Source of the DNA: Pseudolabrys sp.
Lineage (GTDB): Bacteria; Pseudomonadota; Alphaproteobacteria; Rhizobiales; Xanthobacteraceae
DNA: 64,000 nt
Direction: 5' to 3'
Assembly: GCA_030684935.1 (NCBI GenBank)
Contig: JAUXXH010000035.1
Span: 1 to 64,000 of the forward strand
Positions 42,882 through 51,152 of this stretch are shown in pieces. Within the stretch, counting starts at the first letter, position 1. Every line of letters starts with the position of its first letter. The notes beneath the pieces were generated by a model. It was not told where the DNA came from, did not search any database, and saw only the letters and a program-made list of their open reading frames with translations. A program made the translations under genes and the position numbers.

Positions 42882-43634
42882 ATGGCGACAGCAAGAGACG
42901 ATAGACCACTCGTGCGGGTCGACAGTGTTTCAAAACATTTCGGCGCAGGAGAAACCCGGGTCGACGCACTGATAGACGTATCGATCACGGTCTATCCCCA
43001 GCAACTCATCGCGCTGCTTGGCCCCTCCGGCTCCGGCAAGACAACGCTGCTCAATATCATCGGCTGCATTCTCAACCCTTCGTCGGGGGCGATGGAGCTG
43101 GACGGCGAACCGGTCGTTCGGGACGGCCGTTGGCTGCGCAGCGACCTGCGTCGTCTGCGACTCGACAAGATTGGGTTCATTTTTCAATCGCACAACTTGC
43201 TGCCGTTCCTCAACGCGACTGACAATGTCGCGATCGTACTGCAATTGGCCGGCGTCGATGCCGCGAACGCACGCAGGCGGGCGGTCGAGCTGCTCGACTA
43301 TCTGGAGGTAGGCCACCGCAAGGACGCAATGCCGGCCCATCTTTCCGGAGGGGAGGGTCAGCGGGTCGCCATCGCCCGCGCACTCGCCAACCGGCCGCGC
43401 ATCATTCTTGCCGATGAACCGACGGCGGCGCTCGACTCGAAGCGGGCGCAGATTGTGATGGACCTTCTTCGCAAGCTCGCCATCGAGCAGAACGCCGCTA
43501 TCATTGCCGTCACCCACGATGAGAAGATTTTCGATCGCTTCGATCGCATTTTCCAGTTGCGCGACGGCCGCCTCGATAATGGCGGCGAAGCGCAGAACGG
43601 TGCCATGGAGACGGCACACGCCCAGGGCGCGTGA
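42882..43634 (+). CDS. ABC transporter ATP-binding protein (MacB/DevA/LolD type)
   Basis: 250 residues from ATG 42882, one base after the permease stop. Walker A GPSGSGKTTLL, Q-loop FIFQSHNLLPFLNATDN, signature LSGGEGQRVAIARAL (E where Q is usual), Walker B IILADEPTAALD, H-loop AVTHDEKIFDRFD. It energises the exporter. The FNR-type box suggests that the whole three-gene operon responds to low oxygen. Confidence 0.92.
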   Translation: MATARDDRPLVRVDSVSKHFGAGETRVDALIDVSITVYPQQLIALLGPSGSGKTTLLNIIGCILNPSSGAMELDGEPVVRDGRWLRSDLRRLRLDKIGFIFQSHNLLPFLNATDNVAIVLQLAGVDAANARRRAVELLDYLEVGHRKDAMPAHLSGGEGQRVAIARALANRPRIILADEPTAALDSKRAQIVMDLLRKLAIEQNAAIIAVTHDEKIFDRFDRIFQLRDGRLDNGGEAQNGAMETAHAQGA

Positions 43635-43650
43635 CGCATGACCCCACAAA

Positions 43651-43669
43651 CGGCGCCCAGGGGGCGCCG
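43651..43669. terminator. GC hairpin between convergent genes
   Basis: CGGCGCCC (43651-43658) and GGGCGCCG (43662-43669) with an AGG loop, 17 bp after the ATPase stop. No T-run, so a weak terminator call. Confidence 0.4.
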
Positions 43670-43688
43670 CTCGCATTGAGACGTCGCG

Positions 43689-43979
43689 TTACTTCTTTGC
43701 CGGCTCGGATTTGGCCCGCATCTGTTTCACCTCGCCGTCAAGCCGGGTCAGCGCCGCCTGCAGCGCGGCGATCTCGGCCTGCGCCGCAGCCAGTCTCGCG
43801 TTGCTCTCGCGTTTCACCTTGGCGAGTTCCTGCTGCAGGAAATTGTCATTGGCCTGCAGGCAGCCGGTGCGGCGGTCCATCTGCTTTTCGGCGGTGCAGA
43901 CTTCCAGGCCGCGAATATCCTGCGCGACGGCGGGCGTGGCGAGCAGAGCCAGCAGGGTCAAAGCGGCGGCTGTTTTCAT
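43689..43979 (-). CDS. Small exported coiled-coil protein
   Basis: 96 residues. Signal peptide MKTAAALTLLALLATPAVAQ, then a mature part of 76 residues with two cysteines (LEVCTAEKQMDRRTGCLQAN) and a helical, heptad-like stretch (ELAKVKRESNARLAAAQAEI). Probably a periplasmic helical protein with one disulfide. No family is recognised. Convergent with the exporter operon. Confidence 0.65.
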   Translation of the reverse strand: MKTAAALTLLALLATPAVAQDIRGLEVCTAEKQMDRRTGCLQANDNFLQQELAKVKRESNARLAAAQAEIAALQAALTRLDGEVKQMRAKSEPAKK

Positions 43980-44044
43980 GGCGAGGGTGATCCCGGTTCA
44001 AGGCGTCCGTCTGCATAGCCTGCCATCGCGGCATTGTCGCGATG

Positions 44045-45184
44045 CTACGGCCCGAACGCCGCCGCCAGTTCCCGGGCGCCGGGCTGTTGCGCGCCTTTCG
44101 CCATCTTGGCGTCCATGTCCGAAATCAGGTTGGCGACCACGCCGGTGCGGCGCGCCACCGGATTGCGCTCATAGCCGTTGCGCTGGAAGAAGTTCGCCGT
44201 CGGCACGCGCTCACGCATCGCTTGCGGCATCAGCACCATGTCGATGCCGTTGCCGTCGCCGGTCAGATTCATCAGTTCAAGTTCCGCCGCGGTCAGCGGC
44301 CGCTTGAGACGGCGCGTGCGCGCAAACTGCACCGAGGTGACCAGCTTCTGCACCTGCACCAGCGGGCCGAGATCGATGTCCAGCACGATGGCGTGCAAGC
44401 CCCAGCCGCCGCGCGTGGTCTTGGCCAGTTTGTCGAGCGCGGCCCACTGATAGGGAACGGTACGGGCGTGGGCGATCATGCGCCGCAGCGCCTCGATCTT
44501 GCGGTTCATCGCCTGGCGCTCGGCGCCGCTGAGCATTTTCGATTTCTGCTGCAGCGCCGACAGCAATTGGGGGCCGTGGCTGTGCAGGGTCGCGGCCGAA
44601 ATGGTGCTGAGCAACTGGTTGTAGCCGACCGCCGGCGAGATCGGCCGCGTGCGGGTCGCCGACACGCCGGCCTGGGTGTCGTGGGTGCCATTGCCGCCGG
44701 TCTCGAAGACATAGATGCCGACGATCTGGTCGCGCGTCAGCCCGGCCGCTGCGGCGGCCCTGGCATAGGCGCGCATGAACTCGCTTTCGGTTTTCGGGCG
44801 GTCGGGGACGAAGCCGAACTGTTCGGCCGCCGCTTCGATAAAATCGGCGATGGTCGGCATCTCTTCGCGCTCGACCGGCGGTCGTGGCGGCGCGTCGGGA
44901 TCGACCGGACGCGGCGGCCCGGTATAGACCGGCGGCTGCGTCAGCACATAATCCTCGAGCAGGATCCGCTCGCCGCTGCGGTGCTTGGCATTGCGGATGC
45001 GGCGCTTGGCGGCAACCGCGTCCCAATAGGCCACGGCCTGGCGTTCGTAAGGGCCGTACGCGGCTTCATAGGCGGCAAGCCGCGCCAGATAATCGGACCG
45101 CTGTGCTTGCGCAGGCGCCGTCGCCAGCATCAGCACGGCGGCGATCAGTCCGGTGAAAAGAGTGCGAATCAATTGGCTTTTCAT
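44045..45184 (-). CDS. Exported protein, possible lysozyme-like fold
   Basis: 379 residues. Signal peptide MKSQLIRTLFTGLIAAVLML, then ATAPAQAQ. An N-terminal helical part (YLARLAAYEAAYGPYERQAV) is followed by a proline-rich linker (PPVYTGPPRPVDPDAPPRPP). Residues about 155-260 contain IVGIYVFETGGNGTHDTQAG and ISPAVGYNQLLSTISAATL. The Glu before a Gly-rich turn and a later GYNQLL resemble the catalytic Glu and G-x-M/N-Q region of soluble lytic transglycosylases. The similarity is suggestive only. A role in the cell wall is a guess. Confidence 0.6.
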   Translation of the reverse strand: MKSQLIRTLFTGLIAAVLMLATAPAQAQRSDYLARLAAYEAAYGPYERQAVAYWDAVAAKRRIRNAKHRSGERILLEDYVLTQPPVYTGPPRPVDPDAPPRPPVEREEMPTIADFIEAAAEQFGFVPDRPKTESEFMRAYARAAAAAGLTRDQIVGIYVFETGGNGTHDTQAGVSATRTRPISPAVGYNQLLSTISAATLHSHGPQLLSALQQKSKMLSGAERQAMNRKIEALRRMIAHARTVPYQWAALDKLAKTTRGGWGLHAIVLDIDLGPLVQVQKLVTSVQFARTRRLKRPLTAAELELMNLTGDGNGIDMVLMPQAMRERVPTANFFQRNGYERNPVARRTGVVANLISDMDAKMAKGAQQPGARELAAAFGP

Positions 45185-45225
45185 GACCGCCCTTCTCGAG
45201 GTTTTTTGCCGATTCGCCCATCTGA

Positions 45226-45255
45226 CAAAAAAGCGCGCCGCAAAGGCGGCGCGCT
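45226..45255 (-). terminator. Rho-independent terminator of the 69-residue gene
   Basis: AGCGCGCCG (45232-45240) pairs with CGGCGCGCT (45247-45255); on the minus strand it is followed by a T6 run (plus-strand A-run at 45226-45231). It lies 66 bp after the stop of the small membrane protein gene. Confidence 0.8.
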
Positions 45256-45321
45256 AGGGGGGAGGTAGATGCTCAGACAGACCGTTTGCCGGCTGGAACC
45301 GGCATGCGGGTAGAAAAACTG

Positions 45322-45531
45322 CTATCGGATCGTGATGCCGTCGCGCGCGGTGTAAGCCACGGGGCCGCCCGCCTTGATCACGGTCGGACCCTGGGCCGTC
45401 ATGATATCGGTGCCGAGATTGAGCTGGCGCGCCGAGATGCCGATCACGGCGATCAGCAGCGCTGCGGCAAGCCCCACCACCACGATCTTGAGGTGGGTGG
45501 TGCGATCGGCGGTATACATCGACCAGTTCAT
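45322..45531 (-). CDS. Small single-pass membrane protein
   Basis: 69 residues from ATG 45531, which has GGAGG five bases before it. TTHLKIVVVGLAAALLIAVIGISAR is one transmembrane helix; the rest (GTDIMTAQGPTVIKAGGPVAYTARDGITIR) should be periplasmic. From memory, similar short proteins recur in Bradyrhizobium-type genomes. Its own terminator follows. No function known. Confidence 0.7.
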   Translation of the reverse strand: MNWSMYTADRTTHLKIVVVGLAAALLIAVIGISARQLNLGTDIMTAQGPTVIKAGGPVAYTARDGITIR

Positions 45532-45779
45532 GATGTCCTCCAAGGGTACGCCAGTCAGTCGGCCCGGCCTTGGCAAAGGTTCAAACGGGAGACGCGATTG
45601 TTCGCCCAGTAAACGTGGGAAACCGGTCTTGGTTCCGGAAGACCTTTCACGGATCGTTGAGACCCGCGTGAAAAATGGAGCGTTTTCACTCGAAAATGGC
45701 TTAAAATGCCCAAGATTAGGCGCAATTTCGCCCCGGGCGTTAATGCGACAGTGACGACGTCGAGATGATCGGGCGGCTG

Positions 45780-45974
45780 TTATTCGCCGCGGCTGAGCTG
45801 GTGTTCCTCGGCGATGCGCTCGAACGATTCAGCCAGACTCTTGATGCGGTACGACCGCCGGTCGTCGTTTTCGACCGGCAGCGGCCGCACGATCTTGTAC
45901 TTGCCGCGCGCGGCGGCGTTGCCGAAGGTCGGCTCGTAATAGACATTGTCCCCGGCGGCATATCGGTGCGTCAT
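45780..45974 (-). CDS. Small conserved hypothetical protein
   Basis: 64 residues: MTHRYAAGDNVYYEPTFGNA, then GKYKIVRPLPVENDDRRSYR, and IKSLAESFERIAEEHQLS. The G-D-x-V-Y-Y start and Y-x-I/V-V-R-x-L-P...Y-R-I-K pattern is common in Rhizobiales short proteins and looks like a small SH3-like beta-barrel. Role unknown. An internal ATG is lacking, so the start is fixed. Confidence 0.68.
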   Translation of the reverse strand: MTHRYAAGDNVYYEPTFGNAAARGKYKIVRPLPVENDDRRSYRIKSLAESFERIAEEHQLSRGE

Positions 45975-46022
45975 GGCCTTGTTCGCCTTCTTGTTCTTGA
46001 GCGGTCGGGGGATGCATGAGCT

Positions 46023-46047
46023 AAAACGCCCGGCACGAGGCCGGGCG
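46023..46047 (-). terminator. Rho-independent terminator of the cold-shock gene
   Basis: CGCCCGGC (46027-46034) and GCCGGGCG (46040-46047) with a 5-base loop; minus strand runs into TTTT (AAAA at 46023-46026). 31 bp after the cold-shock gene stop. Confidence 0.78.
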
Positions 46048-46077
46048 CTGAACCGTTTTTATCGTGCAGAAGCGAAA

Positions 46078-46281
46078 TCAGGCGTTCTGCAGATTGGACG
46101 CCGCCTGCTTGCCGCGCTCGGTGACGATCTCGTAGCTCAAGCGCTGGCCTTCGTTGAGGGTGCTCATGCCGGCGCGCTCGACCGCGCTGATGTGCACGAA
46201 CACGTCGCGCGAACCGTCGCTCGGCGTGATGAAACCGAAACCCTTCTGGGTGTTGAAGAACTTAACCGTACCTGTGGCCAT
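46078..46281 (-). CDS. Cold-shock-domain protein (CspA family)
   Basis: 67 residues from ATG 46281, AGG eight bases upstream. RNP1 KGFGFITP and RNP2 VFVHISAVE are intact; the fold is the five-strand OB barrel that binds single-stranded RNA/DNA. The upstream 229 bp before the next gene leave room for a long 5' leader, as often seen for cold-shock genes. A terminator follows directly. Confidence 0.93.
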   Translation of the reverse strand: MATGTVKFFNTQKGFGFITPSDGSRDVFVHISAVERAGMSTLNEGQRLSYEIVTERGKQAASNLQNA

Positions 46282-46510
46282 CGTAGCTACCTTTTGCGTT
46301 ATCGCTGCTCGTGTTGAGATGCGCCCGGGCACTAAGGCCCGGTGCGATCGAAACATCAGGGTTTCAGGGGTGCATTGATAAGCGCCCTAGAAGGGGGCAG
46401 CGCAGCAAGGCAGAGTAAAACACTTAGTTTCAACGAAACAAATCATACCGGAATTGGCGTAAACCGTCAAACCAGCGTGATTTCACAGCGCTAAACTCAT
46501 CTCGGCAGGG

Positions 46511-46756
46511 TTAGTTCGCCAGCTTCTTGTGCGGGAAGCGTTCGCTCTCGTAGAGCGCGCGAATATCCTTGTGGCCGAGCCGGCTTTCATCGATCTCGAT
46601 GAAGGCGCCGAGCAGCAGCGGCTCCGGCAATTCCTCGACCGCGTAGCGGATGGCGTCGGCGGCGGTGTCAAAACGGCGATATTTGACGCGGCTGGCGATC
46701 TTGCGGTTGCGCGAGGGAAACAGCTCTGCGGGCGCACTGAAATCGAATTTTTCCAT
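46511..46756 (-). CDS. Small conserved hypothetical protein
   Basis: 81 residues from ATG 46756 with GGAG six bases upstream. MEKFDFSAPAELFPSRNRKI, then KYRRFDTAADAIRYAVEELP, LLGAFIEIDESRLGHKDIRAL. The F-x-x-A-x-x-A-I-R-Y-A-V-E-x-L-P pattern is typical of a Rhizobiales-specific small protein of unknown role. No membrane segment or metal ligands. Confidence 0.72.
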   Translation of the reverse strand: MEKFDFSAPAELFPSRNRKIASRVKYRRFDTAADAIRYAVEELPEPLLLGAFIEIDESRLGHKDIRALYESERFPHKKLAN

Positions 46757-46878
46757 GACAAACTCCAATGATATCGGGGCGGACCGAACGCATCCGGGCG
46801 GGCCGAACGTGATGAATATGAAACGATGGACCGCATATAGGTACGAATTGGCGGTTTTCCAGAGGGTGCGGTGCACCT

Positions 46879-46923
46879 AAAAGCGCAGGCCGTGCCGCCG
46901 ATTTAGATCGGTTGCACGGCCTG
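46879..46923 (-). terminator. Long hairpin and T-run, terminator of the orphan Bug gene
   Basis: CAGGCCGTGC (46886-46895) pairs with GCACGGCCTG (46914-46923), and inside it CCGAT (46898-46902) pairs with ATCGG (46907-46911). On the minus strand the stem is followed by GCGCTTTTAGG. It lies 85 bp after the Bug gene stop. Confidence 0.68.
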
Positions 46924-47007
46924 AGCGAATAAAGCCGTCTCGTCTGGCGGGAGGGCTCGTGCTCGCGGTCCGGCGCCATCGGGCCGCGAGCCGACGCGTC
47001 CTGGCCT

Positions 47008-48009
47008 TTACAGCGTGCCTTTAACGCCGGTCTCGGTGGCGACCCGGTCCCATTTCTTGAGCTCCTCTCGCATGAACGCGGCGAAGGCGTCCGGTGACAT
47101 CGGCGGATAGGGTTCCAGGAACGCCACCTCGAACGCCTTTTTGGTTTCGGGCTCCGACATTATCGCCTGCAATTCCTTGTTGAGGCGATCGACGATCGGT
47201 TTCGGCGTCTTGCCGGGCGCGAGCAGGGCGGTCCAGGCAGCGATGTCGTAGTCGTTAAGCACCGACAATCCGGACTCGCGCAAGGTCGGCGTGTCGGGTG
47301 AAAAGATCGAGCGCTTGGAGGTCGATACCGCGAGGGCCTTGATCTTTCCGCCCTTGACCAGGGCATTGGCCGACGTCATCGCGTCGAACATGAAGGTGAC
47401 GTTGCCGCCCATCATGTCGGTGAGCGCCTGCCCGCTGCCCTTGTAGGGCACCGCGACCATTTTGAGTCCCAGCGCGAGCTTGAAGGCTTCCATCGACAAC
47501 TGGCTCAGGGTGCCGATGCCGATATGCGCCGAGTTGAACTCGGCCGGGTTCTTTTTGATCAGCGCAACGGCCTCGGCGATGGTGTTGGCCGGTACGTTGT
47601 TGTTGGTGACGAACATCATGCCGGTGAAACCGAGCAGCGAAACGGGCGCGAGGTCGCGGGTCGGATCGTAGGGCAGGGCCTTGAACAAAGCGGGGTTGAG
47701 CACCATCGGCGACAGGGATGTCACCAGCAGCGTATGCCCGTCGGGCTCTGCGCCGGTGACCAGTTGCACGCCGAGAATGCCGCTGCCGCCGGGCCGGTTT
47801 TCGATCACGACCGGCTGGCCAAGGCGCTGCTGCAGCTTGTTGCTGATCAGCCGCGCCGCGACATCCGACGCATTGCCGGGCGGGAACGGGACTATCAAGC
47901 GAATGGTGCGGGTGGGATAATCCTGGGCGACCGCGACTCCCATCGCGGGCTGGATACAGGCAAGGGCGGCGGCGGCAAGGCTTCCGCGTAGCAAGGATCT
48001 TAAGTTCAT
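47008..48009 (-). CDS. Orphan TctC/Bug solute-binding protein
   Basis: 333 residues with a Sec signal (MNLRSLLRGSLAAAALACIQ, cut about 30). Bug loops: RTIRLIVPFPPGNASDVAAR and VVIENRPGGSGILGVQLVTG; later MFVTNNNVPANTIAEAV and LLAPGKTPKPIVDRLNKEL. No TctA/TctB gene is adjacent, so it either shares a permease or acts as a sensor-side receptor. It diverges from a CoA-transferase operon with an operator-like palindrome between, so its ligand is probably the acid activated by that enzyme. Confidence 0.9.
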   Translation of the reverse strand: MNLRSLLRGSLAAAALACIQPAMGVAVAQDYPTRTIRLIVPFPPGNASDVAARLISNKLQQRLGQPVVIENRPGGSGILGVQLVTGAEPDGHTLLVTSLSPMVLNPALFKALPYDPTRDLAPVSLLGFTGMMFVTNNNVPANTIAEAVALIKKNPAEFNSAHIGIGTLSQLSMEAFKLALGLKMVAVPYKGSGQALTDMMGGNVTFMFDAMTSANALVKGGKIKALAVSTSKRSIFSPDTPTLRESGLSVLNDYDIAAWTALLAPGKTPKPIVDRLNKELQAIMSEPETKKAFEVAFLEPYPPMSPDAFAAFMREELKKWDRVATETGVKGTL

Positions 48010-48037
48010 CGGCGTCTCTCCCTGAAGATCAAATTTC

Positions 48038-48066
48038 TTGTTATGGACGGTATAATGTTATAACAA
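48038..48066. promoter_or_regulatory. Operator-like inverted repeat with a perfect -10 box
   Basis: TTGTTAT (48038-48044) and ATAACAA (48060-48066) are exact inverted repeats 15 bases apart, and TGTTATAACA (48056-48065) is a 10-base palindrome. A plus-strand TATAAT at 48051-48056 lies within. It is placed in the divergent gap before the CoA-transferase–GntR operon, so a GntR repressor site is likely. Confidence 0.6.
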
Positions 48067-48104
48067 ATGACCAATTCGGTCAAGCATGCCGGGAACTCTG
48101 AAGA

Positions 48105-49310
48105 ATGACACTGTCGATCCTGAACGGAGTTCGCGTACTGGCCGTCGAACAATACGGCGCCGGCCCGTTCGGCACGCAGTTTCTGTCCGACCTCGGCGCC
48201 GAGGTGATCAAGATCGAGAACCCGACCGATGGCGGCGATGTCTCCCGAAGCGTCGGGCCGCATTTCAATGCCGCGCTTCCGGCCACCGCCGAGAGCTACT
48301 TCTTTCACAGCTTCAATCGCAACAAGCGCAGCCTGACGCTCAATCTCGCCGACCCCCGCGGTCGCGACATTTTTCAGCGGCTGGCCCGCACCGCCGACGC
48401 GGTGGCGAGCAATCTGCGCGGCGACGTGCCGGAGCGGATCGGCATCACCTACCCGGCGCTGGCGCCCTTCAATTCGCGCATCGTCTGTGCGCATCTCACC
48501 GGCTATGGACGCGACAATGAGCGCGCCAACTGGCCGGGCTACGATTACCTGATGCAGGCCGAGGCCGGCTATTTCCAGCTCACCGGCGATCCGTCCGGCC
48601 CGCCGTCGCGCATGGGCCTGTCGATCGTCGATCTGATGACCGGATCGGTCCTGAGCCTCGCGCTGGTCAGCGCGTTGCTGGAAGCGCGGCGCACCGGCCT
48701 GGGCCGCGACGTCGATGTCAGCCTGTTCGATCTCGCGATATACAACCTCAACTACATCGCGCACTGGCAACTGAACGCCGGCGTCAACACCGTTCGGCTG
48801 CCGCGTTCGGCGCATCCGTCGCTGACGCCATGCCAGACCTATCGCACGGCCGACGGCTGGATTTACCTGATGTGCAACAAGGAGAAGTTCTGGCCGCTGT
48901 TGTGCCAACGAGTCGGGCATCCGGAATGGGGTGACGATCCGCGCTTCCGGCGTTTCCCGGACCGTCTCGCCAACCGCGACATCATCACCGGCTTGCTGGA
49001 CGGCGCGCTGTCGACACGGACCACCGCGGAATGGCTGGCCGAATTCGCCGGGGTCATTCCCGGCGCGCCGATTCTCGATGTCGCCCAGGCGCTCGACAAT
49101 CCCTTCGTGAAGAATCGCGGCGCCATCGAAACCGTAACCGCCGAAGGCGGGCAAACGGTGAAGCTGATGGCCAGCCCGATCCGTTCCAGCGAAGCCCAGA
49201 CGCCGTCGAAGCCGGCGCCTGTTCTGGGTCAGGATACGTCGAGCCTGCTAGGCGAAATCGGCATCGGCGCGGACGAGGTCGCGTCATTGCGCAGCGAGGG
49301 CGTGATATGA
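48105..49310 (+). CDS. CaiB/BaiF-family CoA-transferase
   Basis: 401 residues. GVRVLAVEQYGAGPFGTQFLSDLGAEVIKIENP is the class III opening; KRSLTLNLADPRGRDIFQRL and AHLTGYGRDNERANWPGYDYLMQAEAG follow, with the Asp of GYDYLMQ likely to be the active-site aspartate that forms the acyl anhydride. It moves CoA between carboxylic acids in the cytoplasm. First in an operon with a GntR regulator (ATGA overlap) and a MaoC-type hydratase, so it would activate an acid that the hydratase then acts on. Confidence 0.9.
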   Translation: MTLSILNGVRVLAVEQYGAGPFGTQFLSDLGAEVIKIENPTDGGDVSRSVGPHFNAALPATAESYFFHSFNRNKRSLTLNLADPRGRDIFQRLARTADAVASNLRGDVPERIGITYPALAPFNSRIVCAHLTGYGRDNERANWPGYDYLMQAEAGYFQLTGDPSGPPSRMGLSIVDLMTGSVLSLALVSALLEARRTGLGRDVDVSLFDLAIYNLNYIAHWQLNAGVNTVRLPRSAHPSLTPCQTYRTADGWIYLMCNKEKFWPLLCQRVGHPEWGDDPRFRRFPDRLANRDIITGLLDGALSTRTTAEWLAEFAGVIPGAPILDVAQALDNPFVKNRGAIETVTAEGGQTVKLMASPIRSSEAQTPSKPAPVLGQDTSSLLGEIGIGADEVASLRSEGVI

Positions 49311-50092
49311 GCGTCGGCATCGCAGCCCGGTCGGCGCCGCTTTATGCCCGCATCGCCCAGCAGATTGCGGAAGACATTGAGGCGGGGCGCTATGCGCCCG
49401 GCAGTCTGCTGCCACCGGAGGTGGCGCTGTGCAAACAATTCGGTGTCAGCCGCATCACCTTGCGCGCTGCGCTGAAGGAACTGCAACTCAACGGCATGGT
49501 GTCGCGCCGCGCCGGCGTCGGCACCCGCGTCGAGGCCGGCGGGTCGCGCGAACATTTCCTGCTCGAAAGCAAATCGCTCGAAGAACTGATTCAGTTCACC
49601 GAGGAATTGATCGTGAAGGTGATCGAGATCGACGAGGTGAACTGCGATGCCCTGCTGGCGGCAGAGCTTGGCTGCGAAATTGGGGACAAATTTACCCGCA
49701 TCCAGAATTTGCGTTCGCCCAAGCGGGGTCCCGCTGTCTGCCTGTCGACGCATTACGTGCCCAATCTCGATCCCGGTCAGGCGAAGGCTTTTAACGGCCG
49801 GTTCGGTTCGCTGGCGACCATGGTCGAACAGGCGCAAGGCGCGAGTATCGAAAGCATTCGGCAAAGCATGGACGCCGAACGGCTCAACGCGCGGCAGGCC
49901 AAGCTGCTCGATGTGGTGACCGGCGAAGCGGCGTTGTCTCGCTGGCGCTGGTATCGTGGGCCGCAGCAGCGGCTGATCATGGTCAGCCACACGTTGTTTC
50001 CGCGCAAACGTTATTCCTACAGCTTCACGGTCTGGCGCAGGCCGGGCCGGCCATTTGATTCTTCGCCTGCCTCATTCCCGACAACGGCCTGA
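49307..50092 (+). CDS. GntR/HutC-family regulator (UTRA domain)
   Basis: 261 residues from the overlap with the CoA-transferase stop. Winged HTH: PLYARIAQQIAEDIEAGRYAPGSLLPPEVALCKQFGVSRITLRAALKELQLNGMVSRRAGVGTRV. The UTRA effector domain runs from about residue 90 to the end (GDKFTRIQNLRSPKRGPAVCLSTHYVPNL; YSYSFTVWRR). It probably represses its own operon and the divergent Bug gene until the acid or its CoA ester is present. Confidence 0.9.
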   Translation: MSVGIAARSAPLYARIAQQIAEDIEAGRYAPGSLLPPEVALCKQFGVSRITLRAALKELQLNGMVSRRAGVGTRVEAGGSREHFLLESKSLEELIQFTEELIVKVIEIDEVNCDALLAAELGCEIGDKFTRIQNLRSPKRGPAVCLSTHYVPNLDPGQAKAFNGRFGSLATMVEQAQGASIESIRQSMDAERLNARQAKLLDVVTGEAALSRWRWYRGPQQRLIMVSHTLFPRKRYSYSFTVWRRPGRPFDSSPASFPTTA

Positions 50093-50096
50093 CGCC

Positions 50097-51143
50097 ATGC
50101 CACTGCTCACCGCCTATTCGAAAATCGGTCCCGGCCGCTATCGCGAACGTTTCGGGCTAGACTTCGAGGACTTTGCGATCGGGCAGCGCTTTCGCCACCG
50201 GCCGGGCATCACCTTCTCGCAGCAGGAGAACGTCGACGACGCGCTGGACACTTTCAACGGCGCAATGCTGCACTTCGACGCGCATTATGCGGCCCACACG
50301 CCATGGGAAAAGCCGCTGATGGTCAGCACGCTGACGCTGCAGCGCGCGATCGGCATGGCCAGCAAGACCTTCGGCCGGCGCAAAGCCATCCCCCGTTTCA
50401 AAGAGATCGTGATGACGGGTCCGGTTTTCGGCGGCGATACCCTGTACGCGGAATCCGAAATTCTCGGCACGGCAGAGGCCGATGCGGACACCGGCGTGGT
50501 GACGGTGCGCACCGTCATGGTGAAGCCGGACGGCGCACCGGTCGCGCGGCTGGAATATCAGGTCCCGGTCTACCGGCGCGGCTGCGGGCCGGTCAAGGAC
50601 GGCGGTGAGCCTGTCGACGAGGCCCGCTTTGCCGCCTATCGCGTCGATGCCGAAGGCTTTCTTGTCGAGCAGGCGGGCCTGTACTTCGAGGATTTCGCCG
50701 CCGGCGAAAGCTTCGTGCATTTCCCGCGCCGCAGTTTTTCGGCGGTCGAAGCCACCCGTCAGCTCCGCCGCACGCTCGATCTGTCGCCGCAGGCTTATGA
50801 CGCGGCCTGGGCCGGCGACGGGGAGGGCCGTGCGCGGCATATTCCGGAAGCATTCCTGATCGGCGCGGCGACGGCGCTGACGACGCGGACCTTCGGCCGC
50901 GTGGTGGCCAATCTCGGCTGGTACGACGTCGAATTGCCGGTTCCCGTGATGGACGGCGATATCGTCGAGGCTGAATCCGACGTGATCGATGCGCGGGTGT
51001 CGCGTTCGCGCGAGGGCGAAGGCGTTCTGACGGTGGATACGCGGCTGTTTAACCAGCGACGCGAGCGCGTGTTGTCGTTCCGGCGCAAGCTGCTGGTGTG
51101 CCGGCAGAGCGGCGCCGGGCTGTACACCCAAGCCGGATACTGA
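50097..51143 (+). CDS. Double-hotdog MaoC-family hydratase
   Basis: 348 residues from ATG 50097. Two hotdog halves: LDFEDFAIGQRFRHRPGITF with NGAMLHFDAHYA (N...H-x-D hydratase motif partly kept: LHFDAHYA), and LYFEDFAAGESFVHFPRRSF from about residue 200. Similar length and build to mesaconyl-CoA hydratases and related beta-methylmalyl-CoA dehydratases. With a class III CoA-transferase beside it, a C4-C5 branched dicarboxylate pathway is conceivable; this is inference. The second half keeps no clear catalytic pair, as in other double-hotdog enzymes. Convergent with flhA, 9 bp apart. Confidence 0.82.
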   Translation: MPLLTAYSKIGPGRYRERFGLDFEDFAIGQRFRHRPGITFSQQENVDDALDTFNGAMLHFDAHYAAHTPWEKPLMVSTLTLQRAIGMASKTFGRRKAIPRFKEIVMTGPVFGGDTLYAESEILGTAEADADTGVVTVRTVMVKPDGAPVARLEYQVPVYRRGCGPVKDGGEPVDEARFAAYRVDAEGFLVEQAGLYFEDFAAGESFVHFPRRSFSAVEATRQLRRTLDLSPQAYDAAWAGDGEGRARHIPEAFLIGAATALTTRTFGRVVANLGWYDVELPVPVMDGDIVEAESDVIDARVSRSREGEGVLTVDTRLFNQRRERVLSFRRKLLVCRQSGAGLYTQAGY

Positions 51144-51152
51144 TTCCGGAGA

